From a virus, in the IMG/VR virus record IMGVR_UViG_3300023229_000028, positions 1-44,477 of that record: a stretch of 44,477 nucleotides of DNA; one strand, 5' to 3'. This document shows positions 13,981 through 21,395 of the stretch, piece by piece; the first letter of the stretch is position 1, and every line of letters starts with the position of its first letter. A program made the position numbers and the translations under genes. The notes beneath the pieces are model-generated. The model was not told where the DNA came from. It ran no database searches and saw only the letters and a list, made by a program, of their open reading frames with translations.

Positions 13981-14005
13981 TAAACAGTATCCCCTTAAGA
14001 TATAA

Positions 14006-14398
14006 TTACTTAGTATTTAAAATTGTTAAGTGGAACGGTGAGAATCCAGGCTCAATTTTATGTATGTTGAGCTGCTTCCTAATATTAATAAAATCGACGG
14101 AATATGCATCTAGCCAGAAGTTCAGAAACCCGCGAGAGAACCCTCCGTAGTTGCCGCTAATGTCAACACTAAAATCTACCGGGGTATCATTAAGATGTAA
14201 AAATTTTGTACAGTCAACATCATGGATTTTAGAACTCACTACACCAACGTGCGCGCCATGTCTTGGTCGGTTTGATTTAATGGTATTAAAGTGATGACGG
14301 TTAAAAAGCCATTGGTAATATTTACATATATCGTCACATGTTTTTACTTTAATTGATCGATTAGTAACTACATAGTTACCGGATAGGTTTACATTCAT
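14006..14398 (-). CDS. 2H-phosphoesterase-like protein, 130 aa
   Basis: Two short H-x-x-hydrophobic motifs are visible, GAHVGVV near residue 49 and FHLTIL near 122-127, separated by a beta-rich middle with FWLDAY. The spacing and the terminal FHLTI recall the 2H phosphoesterase fold and the phage proteins with AHxSVVRGE...WLxV...FHLTIG. Members act on RNA ends or 2',3'-cyclic or 2'-5' phosphodiesters. In phages some counter host cyclic-nucleotide signalling, but nothing here proves that. The first motif has G at the usual S/T position, so activity is uncertain. Confidence 0.6.
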   Translation of the reverse strand: MNVNLSGNYVVTNRSIKVKTCDDICKYYQWLFNRHHFNTIKSNRPRHGAHVGVVSSKIHDVDCTKFLHLNDTPVDFSVDISGNYGGFSRGFLNFWLDAYSVDFINIRKQLNIHKIEPGFSPFHLTILNTK

Positions 14399-14597
14399 CT
14401 CTCAATTTTCGTACACAGCTTAAGGATTCAACCGTGAGTCTACGGTCATTTTCTAACAGACCCCTTGCAAAAGAATTTTCTTCATTAGACTCGTTATTGT
14501 GTATATAAACAAGAAACGACATCAGAGAGTCTTCTATTTTATACAGATCATCAGATCTGCTTTCCCAAGGGAGAGTAAAGTTCCAATCACCACTCAT
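14376..14597 (-). CDS. Hypothetical protein, 73 aa
   Basis: Acidic protein (SGDWNFTLPWESRSDDLYKIEDSL) with a helical C-terminus. No family recognised. Overlaps neighbours by 11 and 23 bases. Confidence 0.65.
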   Translation of the reverse strand: MSGDWNFTLPWESRSDDLYKIEDSLMSFLVYIHNNESNEENSFARGLLENDRRLTVESLSCVRKLRDECKPIR

Positions 14598-14961
14598 TAA
14601 GCTCTAGTTTATATTTTTCTACTAATTTCCAGCCGTCTTCTATATTAAGCTTTATCCAGACGAAAAAACTAACAGCAGAAACTGTGGATAATCCTACATC
14701 CCAATAATCTTTTGATTGGCTATCTAAATCATCAGCTTCAGATTTGGGGGGTTGCAAAAAACTTTGATCTCTATAAATAAAATTATAATGTGTAGGAGTG
14801 TCTTCAGATAGTAATAGTATTTGCGGTAAAGTTTTAGTAGTAGGTATTCTAGCGTAGCTAATAGCGCAATCTAGCATATCTAATTTAACTTTCCCTATAG
14901 TAGCTGCTTCTGCTAATACTTTAACAGCAATATCTTTCGGTAATGTGTATGCTGTATTCAT
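14587..14961 (-). CDS. Hypothetical protein, 124 aa
   Basis: Helical N-terminus (PKDIAVKVLAEAATIGKVKLDML) and a C-terminal VSFFVWIKLNIEDGWKLVEKY. No family recognised. Follows the SprT-like gene by 2 bases and is probably co-transcribed. Confidence 0.65.
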   Translation of the reverse strand: MNTAYTLPKDIAVKVLAEAATIGKVKLDMLDCAISYARIPTTKTLPQILLLSEDTPTHYNFIYRDQSFLQPPKSEADDLDSQSKDYWDVGLSTVSAVSFFVWIKLNIEDGWKLVEKYKLELNEW

Positions 14962-14963
14962 TA

Positions 14964-15617
14964 TTAATTTAACTCCTCTAATAGTTGTAAAATTAATTCT
15001 TTCGGCTTCTCGAGCCCGAGCTCATCAAGCTTTTCTTTGAAGAAATCGTCCCATTCAGATTTTTTCAGACTGATATTAATGTACTTAGACTCTTGCTGAA
15101 TTTTAGGTTGTGATACTCTATGAAAGTTTAAAGCGTCAGCTTTTGGCTCCAGTGCGGCTATTGCACTGTGTGCTTCTTCGCTCAGGGATGTTAGAGCCCA
15201 TCCCTTACCTGGGAATCGATCTACAATTAACCCAAACATTTCCGCAGCTTTTTTAAAATTTTTATTATGATACTGAACGTCATTACAATCCGGCAATTCT
15301 AAAATATTATTGTATAGATGCGCAAGCTCATGAAGCAGCGTTTCATATATATCCTGAGCTGGACGGTTCATATACTCAGCGCATATATTTATTTCATGAT
15401 AATATTCCTTATCCTCATCAGCTGCAGAAGAGTCTGACACCCATTTTTCCGCCCAAAAATGACCTAGATTATTTCGTCGAGCGCTCGTCTGAATAGTAAT
15501 AAATACATTAGCGTTTTTTACTCTATCATCATCACAAAACCTATCGAGAAAGAATTTCTTTGCCCTATTAAGCTCGTCAATGGCTACTTGATATTTTTTA
15601 TTAATCTGGTCTTCCAT
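14964..15617 (-). CDS. SprT-like metallopeptidase, 217 aa
   Basis: HELAHLYN at residues 96-103, followed by VQYHNKNFKKAAEMFGL around 114-130. The HExxH plus a His about 17 residues later within a HxxxF/WKxxA context is the SprT/Spartan layout. Spartan proteases remove DNA-protein crosslinks in cells; bacterial and phage SprT-like proteins are mostly untested. The C-terminus lacks the usual zinc ribbon and is helical (FKEKLDELGLEKPKELILQLL). Promoter copy 11 ends at the ATG, so the mRNA is likely leaderless. Confidence 0.75.
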   Translation of the reverse strand: MEDQINKKYQVAIDELNRAKKFFLDRFCDDDRVKNANVFITIQTSARRNNLGHFWAEKWVSDSSAADEDKEYYHEINICAEYMNRPAQDIYETLLHELAHLYNNILELPDCNDVQYHNKNFKKAAEMFGLIVDRFPGKGWALTSLSEEAHSAIAALEPKADALNFHRVSQPKIQQESKYINISLKKSEWDDFFKEKLDELGLEKPKELILQLLEELN

Positions 15618-15620
15618 ATT

Positions 15621-15639
15621 ATAATTATAAATAGGTTCC
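15621..15639 (-). promoter_or_regulatory. GGAAC-N5-TATAAT promoter (copy 11)
   Basis: Minus-strand core GGAAC-CTATT-TATAATTAT; hexamer end to ATG (15617) is 6 bases. Identical core to copy 12. Confidence 0.85.
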
Positions 15640-15644
15640 TAATT

Positions 15645-15920
15645 TTATACTTCAATAGGGGCTGACTTCACCTCAACAGCACACTCATTTGTTATCATTT
15701 CATGATACTCAGGATGTAATATAGCTTCAAGCTCCGATGTGGCGACTTTAATAGCCCCCAGCTTAATGGCTACACGAAGTATCTTGTCTAAATCTCCCGC
15801 GGCTCTCGCGTTTTTAATAGATAACTCAGCGGTAGCAATTCGTTTATTCCATACTGTGAGTAAGTTTTCTAGCTGCATTGTAGCAGCAGCTCGATGCAGA
15901 TCTTTATCTAATACTATCAT
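15645..15920 (-). CDS. Hypothetical helical protein, 91 aa
   Basis: Ala-rich helices (LLTVWNKRIATAELSIKNARAAG), no Cys cluster or membrane segment. No family recognised. Its start overlaps the upstream gene by 4 bases. Confidence 0.65.
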   Translation of the reverse strand: MIVLDKDLHRAAATMQLENLLTVWNKRIATAELSIKNARAAGDLDKILRVAIKLGAIKVATSELEAILHPEYHEMITNECAVEVKSAPIEV

Positions 15921-16228
15921 ACTAATTTATAACCAAGACTATCCGCAGTCATATTCCACAATTTAGATCGTTGCTCTGGAGTGTTTGCGTGGTCCTCGCT
16001 AAAATGATTATACATCTGATCCATCATCTCGCATCGGAATTCTTTATATGCATCGACGTATGGAGTCTCACTATCTAAAAATATATCTAACATCCACCCA
16101 GTCATGCATCGCCTCTCCCCCTCTCTAAATTTGCCCTTTACTAATTTTTCTGGCTGCATCTTTGGAAGTTCGCTGGGACGCACGAAGTGATTGGAAAGTG
16201 GAACGTCTGTCTTATGTGTACTCTTCAT
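15917..16228 (-). CDS. Hypothetical protein, 103 aa
   Basis: Contains KGKFREGERRCMTGWMLDIF and a polar helical C-terminus. No family recognised. First gene behind promoter copy 12, with the ATG 6-8 bases from the TATAAT box. Confidence 0.7.
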   Translation of the reverse strand: MKSTHKTDVPLSNHFVRPSELPKMQPEKLVKGKFREGERRCMTGWMLDIFLDSETPYVDAYKEFRCEMMDQMYNHFSEDHANTPEQRSKLWNMTADSLGYKLV

Positions 16229-16233
16229 ATATT

Positions 16234-16252
16234 ATAATTATAAATAGGTTCC
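16234..16252 (-). promoter_or_regulatory. GGAAC-N5-TATAAT promoter (copy 12)
   Basis: Minus-strand core GGAAC-CTATT-TATAATTAT; same core as copy 11, about 610 bases away. Confidence 0.85.
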
Positions 16253-16258
16253 AATATA

Positions 16259-16933
16259 TTAATTAAGAAAACTTCTAAATGTTAGACTAATACGCCAATC
16301 GCAGGGCCTATCATGTTTCGGAATTCTATGGAAGTAATCGTCCTGAAACCCTACAGGCATTACAAATAAAGAGCCTTCTTCTAATAAAATTTTCTGATCG
16401 TCTGGTATATTTCCTTTGGTTGGTATCATACCAGTGTCGTTACAAATTGTACATTTAAAATTATGGGGGGTGTTATCAAGAACCGATGCCTTTTCTACTC
16501 CAGTTCCGCAACATCCTGAACATTCAGATTTTTGGGGCTTAACCCATATTTCTCTCTCCGCTCCAAATGAAATTACAGCAATTGGCTCGTCTGGATCCAT
16601 GCCATCAAAGTCATCTGCATGATACCCTAGATGCTGTTTATCTGTATCATATTTGTTTAAGAAGCAACCGTTAAAATTAGAGCCTATATCGTAATTAAGA
16701 AGGGACATTATAGAGCCTATAAAAGGCTCCATATTTTGGGAAGTATATTGCTCAGCTCCACCAAATGCATTACCGTAAGAATATTCAGTCTTAGAATTGG
16801 ACATAAAGTATTCATGCCGAGCAGCTCTTTTTGTTATCCAGTCAAGATTTAATAGCTCTGCTGTTATCGCTGGTATAGTTACAGATGGTATATATTCTTT
16901 ATAATAAGTAATACCTTTATACAGCTCTTTCAT
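16259..16933 (-). CDS. alkB: AlkB-like 2OG-Fe(II) dioxygenase with inserted zinc knuckle, 224 aa
   Basis: The core matches AlkB: NGCFLNKYDTDKQHLGYHADD gives H105-x-D107, His 202 (FHRIPK) is the second His, and R214/R220 (WRISLTFR) bind 2-oxoglutarate. AlkB proteins repair alkylated bases by oxidative demethylation. Unusual is an insertion at residues 136-170 with CSGCCGTG and CTICNDTG, a pair of DnaJ-type CxxCxxxG knuckles that probably bind zinc and lie between the two halves of the catalytic barrel. It has its own promoter (copy 13), with the ATG almost on the predicted start site. Likely role: DNA or RNA repair, or demethylation of phage nucleic acid. Confidence 0.8.
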   Translation of the reverse strand: MKELYKGITYYKEYIPSVTIPAITAELLNLDWITKRAARHEYFMSNSKTEYSYGNAFGGAEQYTSQNMEPFIGSIMSLLNYDIGSNFNGCFLNKYDTDKQHLGYHADDFDGMDPDEPIAVISFGAEREIWVKPQKSECSGCCGTGVEKASVLDNTPHNFKCTICNDTGMIPTKGNIPDDQKILLEEGSLFVMPVGFQDDYFHRIPKHDRPCDWRISLTFRSFLN

Positions 16934-16936
16934 AAT

Positions 16937-16955
16937 CTAATATTATTATAGTTCC
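16937..16955 (-). promoter_or_regulatory. GGAAC-type promoter (copy 13, shifted box)
   Basis: Minus-strand GGAAC-TATAA-TAATATTAG. With the standard 5-base spacer the hexamer is TAATAT; a TATAAT directly abuts GGAAC. The ATG (16933) follows within 4-12 bases. Confidence 0.65.
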
Positions 16956-16965
16956 ATTTTAATTT

Positions 16966-18189
16966 CTATATTAATTCAGAGATAATGTTCCCCTTACTTA
17001 TTTTTATCGGTCGGAGATCTGGAGTCATTAACTCCTTTGTTGAATCTATACCAGCAAGATGAAACATTGTCGCAAATAAATCCTCTGGAGATACTGGACT
17101 CTCCTCCACTTCGTTAGATATGGAGTCTGTAGTACCGTAAACCATCCCATTATTAATACCACCGCCGCCGATAATAGTAGAAAAGTTTCTAGGCCAGTGA
17201 TCGCGACCTGCCGTCTTATTAATCTTCGGAGTACGGCCAAATTCACTAGTTACAATTACCATCGTCTCATCTAAAATACCTCGCGCTGCAAGATCGGTGA
17301 AGAGTGCAGAGAGAGCTTTATCTAGATCAGGTGCCTTCGCATCGAAACTGTTTTTTATCTTGTCATGATTGTCCCAACCGCCATAATTTACCTTAACAAT
17401 TCGTACCCCCGCCTCTACAAGTCGTCGAGAAATCAAAAGCCTTTGCCCTGGCTGAGTTTTCCCATACATATCCTTCATCGTTTCTGATTCCTTCGATATA
17501 TCAAATGCCTGCATTGCTGCCTCAGAAGACATTAAATCAAATGCTTGATCATAAAATTTATCCATCGCAATTACATTATCGGATTTTATTTCTCTCTTAA
17601 ATTTAGAATCCACGAGCTCTAGTAAATCCCTTTTTCTGTTTGATACTCCATTCTTTAAATCTCTAACCTTGAAGTCTTTTGCAGCTGGGTCAGCCCCAAG
17701 GCTAAAAGAGCCAAACTTAGCTGAGAGAAAACCCGTGCTCGCAAATTCGTTTTGCTCTACTGGGACTGAAACATAAGCAGGCAGAGAATTTCTAAATCCG
17801 AGTTCGTGAGAGACTATAGATCCTACAGATGGATATTTAATGGCGGGGCTGGGCTTATAGCCTGTAAACATGTACTCAGTACCCCTCTCGTGCGCGGCCT
17901 GACCATGAGTCATGCTGTTAATCACAGAAAATTTGTCAGTCTCTTTCGCAAGTAGGGGGAAGCGATCTGAAAACAATAAACCGTCTGTCTTAGTCTTAAT
18001 AGCTTCATACGGGCCTCTAAATTCAGCGTCCGCAAACGGTTTAGGGTTCCAGGTCTCTTGAGATGATATACCCCCGTCCAAATATATATAAATTATATTC
18101 TTAGCTTTTACGGCTTTACCATATTGCGCATTTAAAATTGTAGGGAATGTTAATCCGCCCATTATAGATAAAAAACTTCGCTTATTCAT
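16966..18189 (-). CDS. DUF1501 (sulfatase-like) exported protein, 407 aa
   Basis: N-terminal signal MNKRSFLSIMGGLTFPTILNA resembles a Tat-type signal (KR instead of RR). The body has IYLDGG at 35-40, HGQAAHERG at 95-103, GWDNH at 271-275, TSEFGRTP at 314-321 and GRDHWP at 328-333, which are the hallmark blocks of DUF1501. The family has an alkaline-phosphatase/sulfatase-like core and is abundant in Planctomycetes, Verrucomicrobia and some Bacteroidetes, usually outside phages. Length is near the bacterial norm and the frame is intact. It lies inside a phage operon, downstream of 18199-18654. It may act on host envelope sulfated or phosphorylated glycans; this is inference. Confidence 0.9.
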   Translation of the reverse strand: MNKRSFLSIMGGLTFPTILNAQYGKAVKAKNIIYIYLDGGISSQETWNPKPFADAEFRGPYEAIKTKTDGLLFSDRFPLLAKETDKFSVINSMTHGQAAHERGTEYMFTGYKPSPAIKYPSVGSIVSHELGFRNSLPAYVSVPVEQNEFASTGFLSAKFGSFSLGADPAAKDFKVRDLKNGVSNRKRDLLELVDSKFKREIKSDNVIAMDKFYDQAFDLMSSEAAMQAFDISKESETMKDMYGKTQPGQRLLISRRLVEAGVRIVKVNYGGWDNHDKIKNSFDAKAPDLDKALSALFTDLAARGILDETMVIVTSEFGRTPKINKTAGRDHWPRNFSTIIGGGGINNGMVYGTTDSISNEVEESPVSPEDLFATMFHLAGIDSTKELMTPDLRPIKISKGNIISELI

Positions 18190-18198
18190 ATATTATAT

Positions 18199-18654
18199 TT
18201 ATTCATATTTTTGCTTAAGTCTATCAAGCTCTGCCAAATCATCTCGACGGACATTATCTTTATGAAGACGTCGGCGGTTATCAGCTTCAACTATTTCACA
18301 TATATTGAAAATCTCTACAATATCTTCATCGCCCTCCGGCTCACCGGTTGCAATATTAAATCCTAACTTACCGATTTTACTAACACATAAGGTGCATGAT
18401 ACAATAAACCCACTGTCAAAGTAATTTCTACCCCCATACCCATCAGCGCAAGAGTATAAGTCAGCCTCTACAATTATTGAGTCTCTAGGGTGAGGGCACA
18501 TTGCTCTCAACTCTTTATGATTTTGAGTCACCTGAGCTAAATGTTCTTCGCTTTGATTTAGTTGAAATTTATATAAACCGCCTCCCACACAAAAAGTTTT
18601 AACTATTGCAGCTGAAAGGTCCGCAAAACTTGATTTCATTTTTCTATTACTCAT
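18199..18654 (-). CDS. Hypothetical protein, 151 aa
   Basis: Contains CPHPRDSIIVEADLYSC and SGFIVSCTLCVSKIG, so four Cys could form a zinc ribbon of the C...H...C..C type, and a charged helical C-terminus. No family recognised. Overlaps the upstream gene by 4 bases. Confidence 0.65.
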   Translation of the reverse strand: MSNRKMKSSFADLSAAIVKTFCVGGGLYKFQLNQSEEHLAQVTQNHKELRAMCPHPRDSIIVEADLYSCADGYGGRNYFDSGFIVSCTLCVSKIGKLGFNIATGEPEGDEDIVEIFNICEIVEADNRRRLHKDNVRRDDLAELDRLKQKYE

Positions 18655-18893
18655 AACTCTATACCTCTACTATCTGTTATTCTAACATTATCTTCACCAT
18701 TATACCAGCAATAGGCCGACGCTATGTTTATAGCATCCGTAAAATTATTAATAGCATCTACTCGCTTCCAGCCATGAACGCCATTAACATAAATTAATAA
18801 TGGGTAATTATAATCTATATTACAGGAGCACGGGGAGGTATTATTAGATTTTTTTTTATTTTTTATATTCTCAAAATCTGTGAACTGGGACAA
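18651..18893 (-). CDS. Hypothetical protein, 80 aa
   Basis: Basic N-terminus (NIKNKKKSNNTSPC) followed by a compact alpha/beta stretch (YPLLIYVNGVHGWKRVDAINNF). No family recognised. Overlaps the lipoprotein gene by 23 bases. Confidence 0.6.
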   Translation of the reverse strand: MSQFTDFENIKNKKKSNNTSPCSCNIDYNYPLLIYVNGVHGWKRVDAINNFTDAINIASAYCWYNGEDNVRITDSRGIEL

Positions 18894-19104
18894 CTATATA
18901 TATATTTGGATCTGCTCCGTTATATCTATTTCTATGAGACTCCATTTCTACATCAGCACGACGAGTAACTTCTGTCCAATCGTCCATAGTATTATTATTA
19001 TGAACGCAGCTTACTATGCAAGGGGATAGAGGTAGAGTTAATAATAATAAAAACCTAAGCTTGTTAATGTTTTTTTTGATATTATATATTGTATTGTTTT
19101 CCAT
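18871..19104 (-). CDS. Small lipoprotein, 77 aa
   Basis: Basic n-region (KKNINKLR), hydrophobic core (FLLLLTLPLSP) and lipobox IVSC near residue 33, so the mature chain would begin at Cys. A short phage lipoprotein embedded in an overlapping gene could be an outer-membrane spanin (Rz1-like), but the mature part is not Pro-rich and no inner-membrane partner is clear. Alternatives are superinfection exclusion or an envelope modifier. Confidence 0.65.
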   Translation of the reverse strand: MENNTIYNIKKNINKLRFLLLLTLPLSPCIVSCVHNNNTMDDWTEVTRRADVEMESHRNRYNGADPNIYIVVPVHRF

Positions 19105-19137
19105 TTGATTATTTATATTAGATGCTATCGGAGAGGT

Positions 19138-19554
19138 TTACTCTTTTGAATAATTTATATCTCTGTCAAGAGATGAGACAGCTACATGTTTCAATATAAA
19201 TTTTATAACATCTGCATCCGACGAACTGTATATACTTTTAATAAGGTGAGTCTGTCGGGGAGGTGTAACATCTTTTAATTTGTCAGGGTAGCAAATATTC
19301 CACCTAATATCATTATCTTTATTTGGTCTATGGTTTTTTATATCAGCTGGTATTATTACATATGATGATATTTTGACCGTATCGTCAATTCTAGTGGGAA
19401 TATCAAATGGAATGGCTCTTCGCACATAATTTATTTTATTGAGGAGCAGCTTCGCGGCGGCAATAGCCTCATTTTTAGTATCTAAATTGTTAGCTACTTG
19501 TATCATATGAGCTTTTACTATCTTATCTAGCTCTTTATATTGGTATGTTCTCAT
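19138..19554 (-). CDS. Hypothetical protein, 138 aa
   Basis: Helical N-terminus (YKELDKIVKAHMIQVANNLDTKNEAIAAAKLLL is the first third) and a beta-rich middle with VKISSYVIIPADI. No family recognised. It lies 7 bases after the membrane protein gene. Confidence 0.65.
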   Translation of the reverse strand: MRTYQYKELDKIVKAHMIQVANNLDTKNEAIAAAKLLLNKINYVRRAIPFDIPTRIDDTVKISSYVIIPADIKNHRPNKDNDIRWNICYPDKLKDVTPPRQTHLIKSIYSSSDADVIKFILKHVAVSSLDRDINYSKE

Positions 19555-19561
19555 TATATAA

Positions 19562-19918
19562 TTATTTTTGTAATTTTACTTTATTTAATATTCTATACAT
19601 ATATCTTATAAATCTTAATATCCCATATATAGCGCCCCATATAATAAGCAATGGCCATATAGCTGCTATAACTAAGCACGCTGCACTATTTATCATGAAC
19701 GCTGAAAGTGGGTCATTTGAATCCCACGGGTAAAGATATAAAATTGGGCACTCAAATATAGTTATTGTCAGTCTGCTACTATTGTCATCTTTAATATAAC
19801 GGATTGAGAGCCTTATAAAATATTTTAAAGGCATCAGTATCCCTGGAATGAACATACATACGGTGCCTATATAGAATATATACGGAGTATAAAAATCACT
19901 TAATAGCTGTATAATCAT
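19562..19918 (-). CDS. Membrane protein, 118 aa
   Basis: Hydrophobic segments at about residues 12-35 (YIFYIGTVCMFIPGILMPL) and 72-102 (AFMINSAACLVIAAIWPLLII continuing into WGAIYGILRF), separated by a charged loop and ending in a basic tail. Two to three transmembrane helices. Function unknown; a holin-like or inner-membrane exclusion role is conceivable but unsupported. Confidence 0.65.
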   Translation of the reverse strand: MIIQLLSDFYTPYIFYIGTVCMFIPGILMPLKYFIRLSIRYIKDDNSSRLTITIFECPILYLYPWDSNDPLSAFMINSAACLVIAAIWPLLIIWGAIYGILRFIRYMYRILNKVKLQK

Positions 19919-19924
19919 CGTGTA

Positions 19925-20170
19925 TTAAATTAAATTTCCAAAGAGATCTACTTTTAGTGTATCGTCTCTCCAGGACTCCTTAGATACATTCTCAGAAAAG
20001 CAAACCGGGCAGCAGTCCCCGCTAGGGGACATGTAATCTCTAGTCGGGGTTTCCCATTCATATCCACATGTTATACCATCCTCGACATCTTGGCACTCAA
20101 ATTTATGAATACCTGGGTATCTTTTTTTTATATCTCTAGTCGCGATTGTTAATATATCTTTGTTTTCCAT
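19925..20170 (-). CDS. Putative zinc-ribbon protein, 81 aa
   Basis: Cys at FECQDVEDGITCGYEW and DCCPVCFSENV form a C...C...CxxC arrangement typical of a split zinc ribbon. It begins with MENKDILTIATRDIKKRYPG. No family recognised. Confidence 0.65.
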   Translation of the reverse strand: MENKDILTIATRDIKKRYPGIHKFECQDVEDGITCGYEWETPTRDYMSPSGDCCPVCFSENVSKESWRDDTLKVDLFGNLI

Positions 20171-20175
20171 TTGTA

Positions 20176-20490
20176 TTATCCTCCAGACTTAAGGTTAGAT
20201 AGGTATTCTTCTTCAGTCATATCTCCCATATTATCAACTAGGGTTGAGCATTTAATACCAGCTAATGTGGGGTATTTATAAGATTGCATACACCGTATAC
20301 AATATGTATGCTGCCAAAAGCCACATTAGTCTAAAACCCAATCATGACCCTCATTTACACTTTTACAGAACCAAATATTTAAACTCTCGATAACATCATC
20401 TACCTTTTCTGAATCCGTGTCCGACTCAAAAATGATATCGTAATATTTATCTATAAGATTTTTATAAATTTCTAAACCCTCGTTATTCAT
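20176..20490 (-). pseudogene. Zinc-ribbon-like protein interrupted by in-frame TAA
   Basis: From the ATG at 20490 the frame runs 54 codons to GHDWVLD, hits TAA at 20326-20328, then stays open in the same frame for 49 more codons (CGFWQHTYCIRCMQSYKYP...TEEEYLSNLKSGG). The zinc-ligand-like residues (C...H...C..C) lie across and after the stop. A Tyr codon (TAT/TAC) changed to TAA explains it. Upstream is promoter copy 14, with its box just before the ATG. Either a recent nonsense mutation, a sequencing error, or readthrough. Confidence 0.6.
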
Positions 20491-20494
20491 ATAT

Positions 20495-20513
20495 TATATT
20501 GTAATCAAGTTCC
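20495..20513 (-). promoter_or_regulatory. GGAAC-N5-TATAAT promoter (copy 14)
   Basis: Minus-strand core GGAAC-TTGAT-TACAATATA; hexamer end 7 bases before the ATG at 20490. It overlaps the 3' end of the gene at 20505. Confidence 0.7.
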
Positions 20514-20690
20514 AAACTTGATGAATTGCTTTTTTGTTTTTTGAATTTGTTTAATTGCTTGAGTATCAGTAAGCCCATCTGCAACTAGTATTGCAGTGAT
20601 AGTTTTTATTTTTGTGTAAGGCTTATCATTGTATAAAAAAACATTTTCACCTGATATAGTAACATATTGAAGATTAATAAAATCAATCAT
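20505..20690 (-). CDS. Hypothetical protein, 61 aa
   Basis: Small alpha/beta protein (YVTISGENVFLYNDKPYTKIKT). The C-terminal helix KQIQKTKKQFIKF is basic. No family recognised. Confidence 0.55.
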   Translation of the reverse strand: MIDFINLQYVTISGENVFLYNDKPYTKIKTITAILVADGLTDTQAIKQIQKTKKQFIKFGT

Positions 20691-20740
20691 AGGGGGTTAT
20701 AGAATAATACCTTTATGTATAATATAAAAATTCACTTATA

Positions 20741-20938
20741 TTAGTTTAGATTAAATTGTATTATATTAGATGGGGTAGCTATTTGCATCTCCTCAATAGC
20801 TTTTAAAATATTAATAATATCGGGGATATCTATAGTATCACCGCTAAGAAAGTTAATTAGCTCTAATTGGTGGTCCTTATTTAGTGTTTTTGTATACTCA
20901 AATAAGACTTTCGCTAATTCTACTGATAGGGTAGTCAT
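20741..20938 (-). CDS. Hypothetical helical protein, 65 aa
   Basis: Mostly helical (VELAKVLFEYTKTLNKDHQLELINFL). No family recognised. Starts 3 bases after the stop of 20942-21346, so likely the same transcript. Confidence 0.6.
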   Translation of the reverse strand: MTTLSVELAKVLFEYTKTLNKDHQLELINFLSGDTIDIPDIINILKAIEEMQIATPSNIIQFNLN

Positions 20939-20941
20939 ATA

Positions 20942-21346
20942 TTAATTACCGCTCCAATAATCATCTTCATTAGGAAACATAAATAAAAATACATCTTCAA
21001 AATCGGGCGGGCCATTGGTAGCCAATCGGTCGGATACAATATCTAAATTTTCGATTATTTCTTTTAATCCATTATAGCCAGATTCAGCAAGAATATTACT
21101 AGCTACCAGCTTAAGCTCGAAAGCATTAGATTTAATTTCTACTTTTGATATCTCTTCAGCTATTCTCGTACATATATATTCAAGAATTTTTTTATATATA
21201 CTTGCATTTGCAGGTGATAATACTCGTAGCAGATAAAGAGATATCGACGAAGACTTACTCTGCTGTACATCATCTATTAATTCAAATAGTGCTACCACTT
21301 TCGATTTTCCGAACAACTGATTGATTTCTTGTAATAAATTTTCCAT
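20942..21346 (-). CDS. Hypothetical helical protein, 134 aa
   Basis: All-helical, acidic C-terminus (FEDVFLFMFPNEDDYW). No family recognised. First gene behind promoter copy 15. Confidence 0.65.
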   Translation of the reverse strand: MENLLQEINQLFGKSKVVALFELIDDVQQSKSSSISLYLLRVLSPANASIYKKILEYICTRIAEEISKVEIKSNAFELKLVASNILAESGYNGLKEIIENLDIVSDRLATNGPPDFEDVFLFMFPNEDDYWSGN

Positions 21347-21376
21347 TTATAATTATAGGTTTGTTTTCATTGTAAT

Positions 21377-21395
21377 TAAATTATATCTTAGTTCC
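21377..21395 (-). promoter_or_regulatory. GGAAC-N5-TATAAT promoter (copy 15)
   Basis: Minus-strand core GGAAC-TAAGA-TATAATTTA, overlapping the stop codon of the nuclease gene. Confidence 0.75.
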
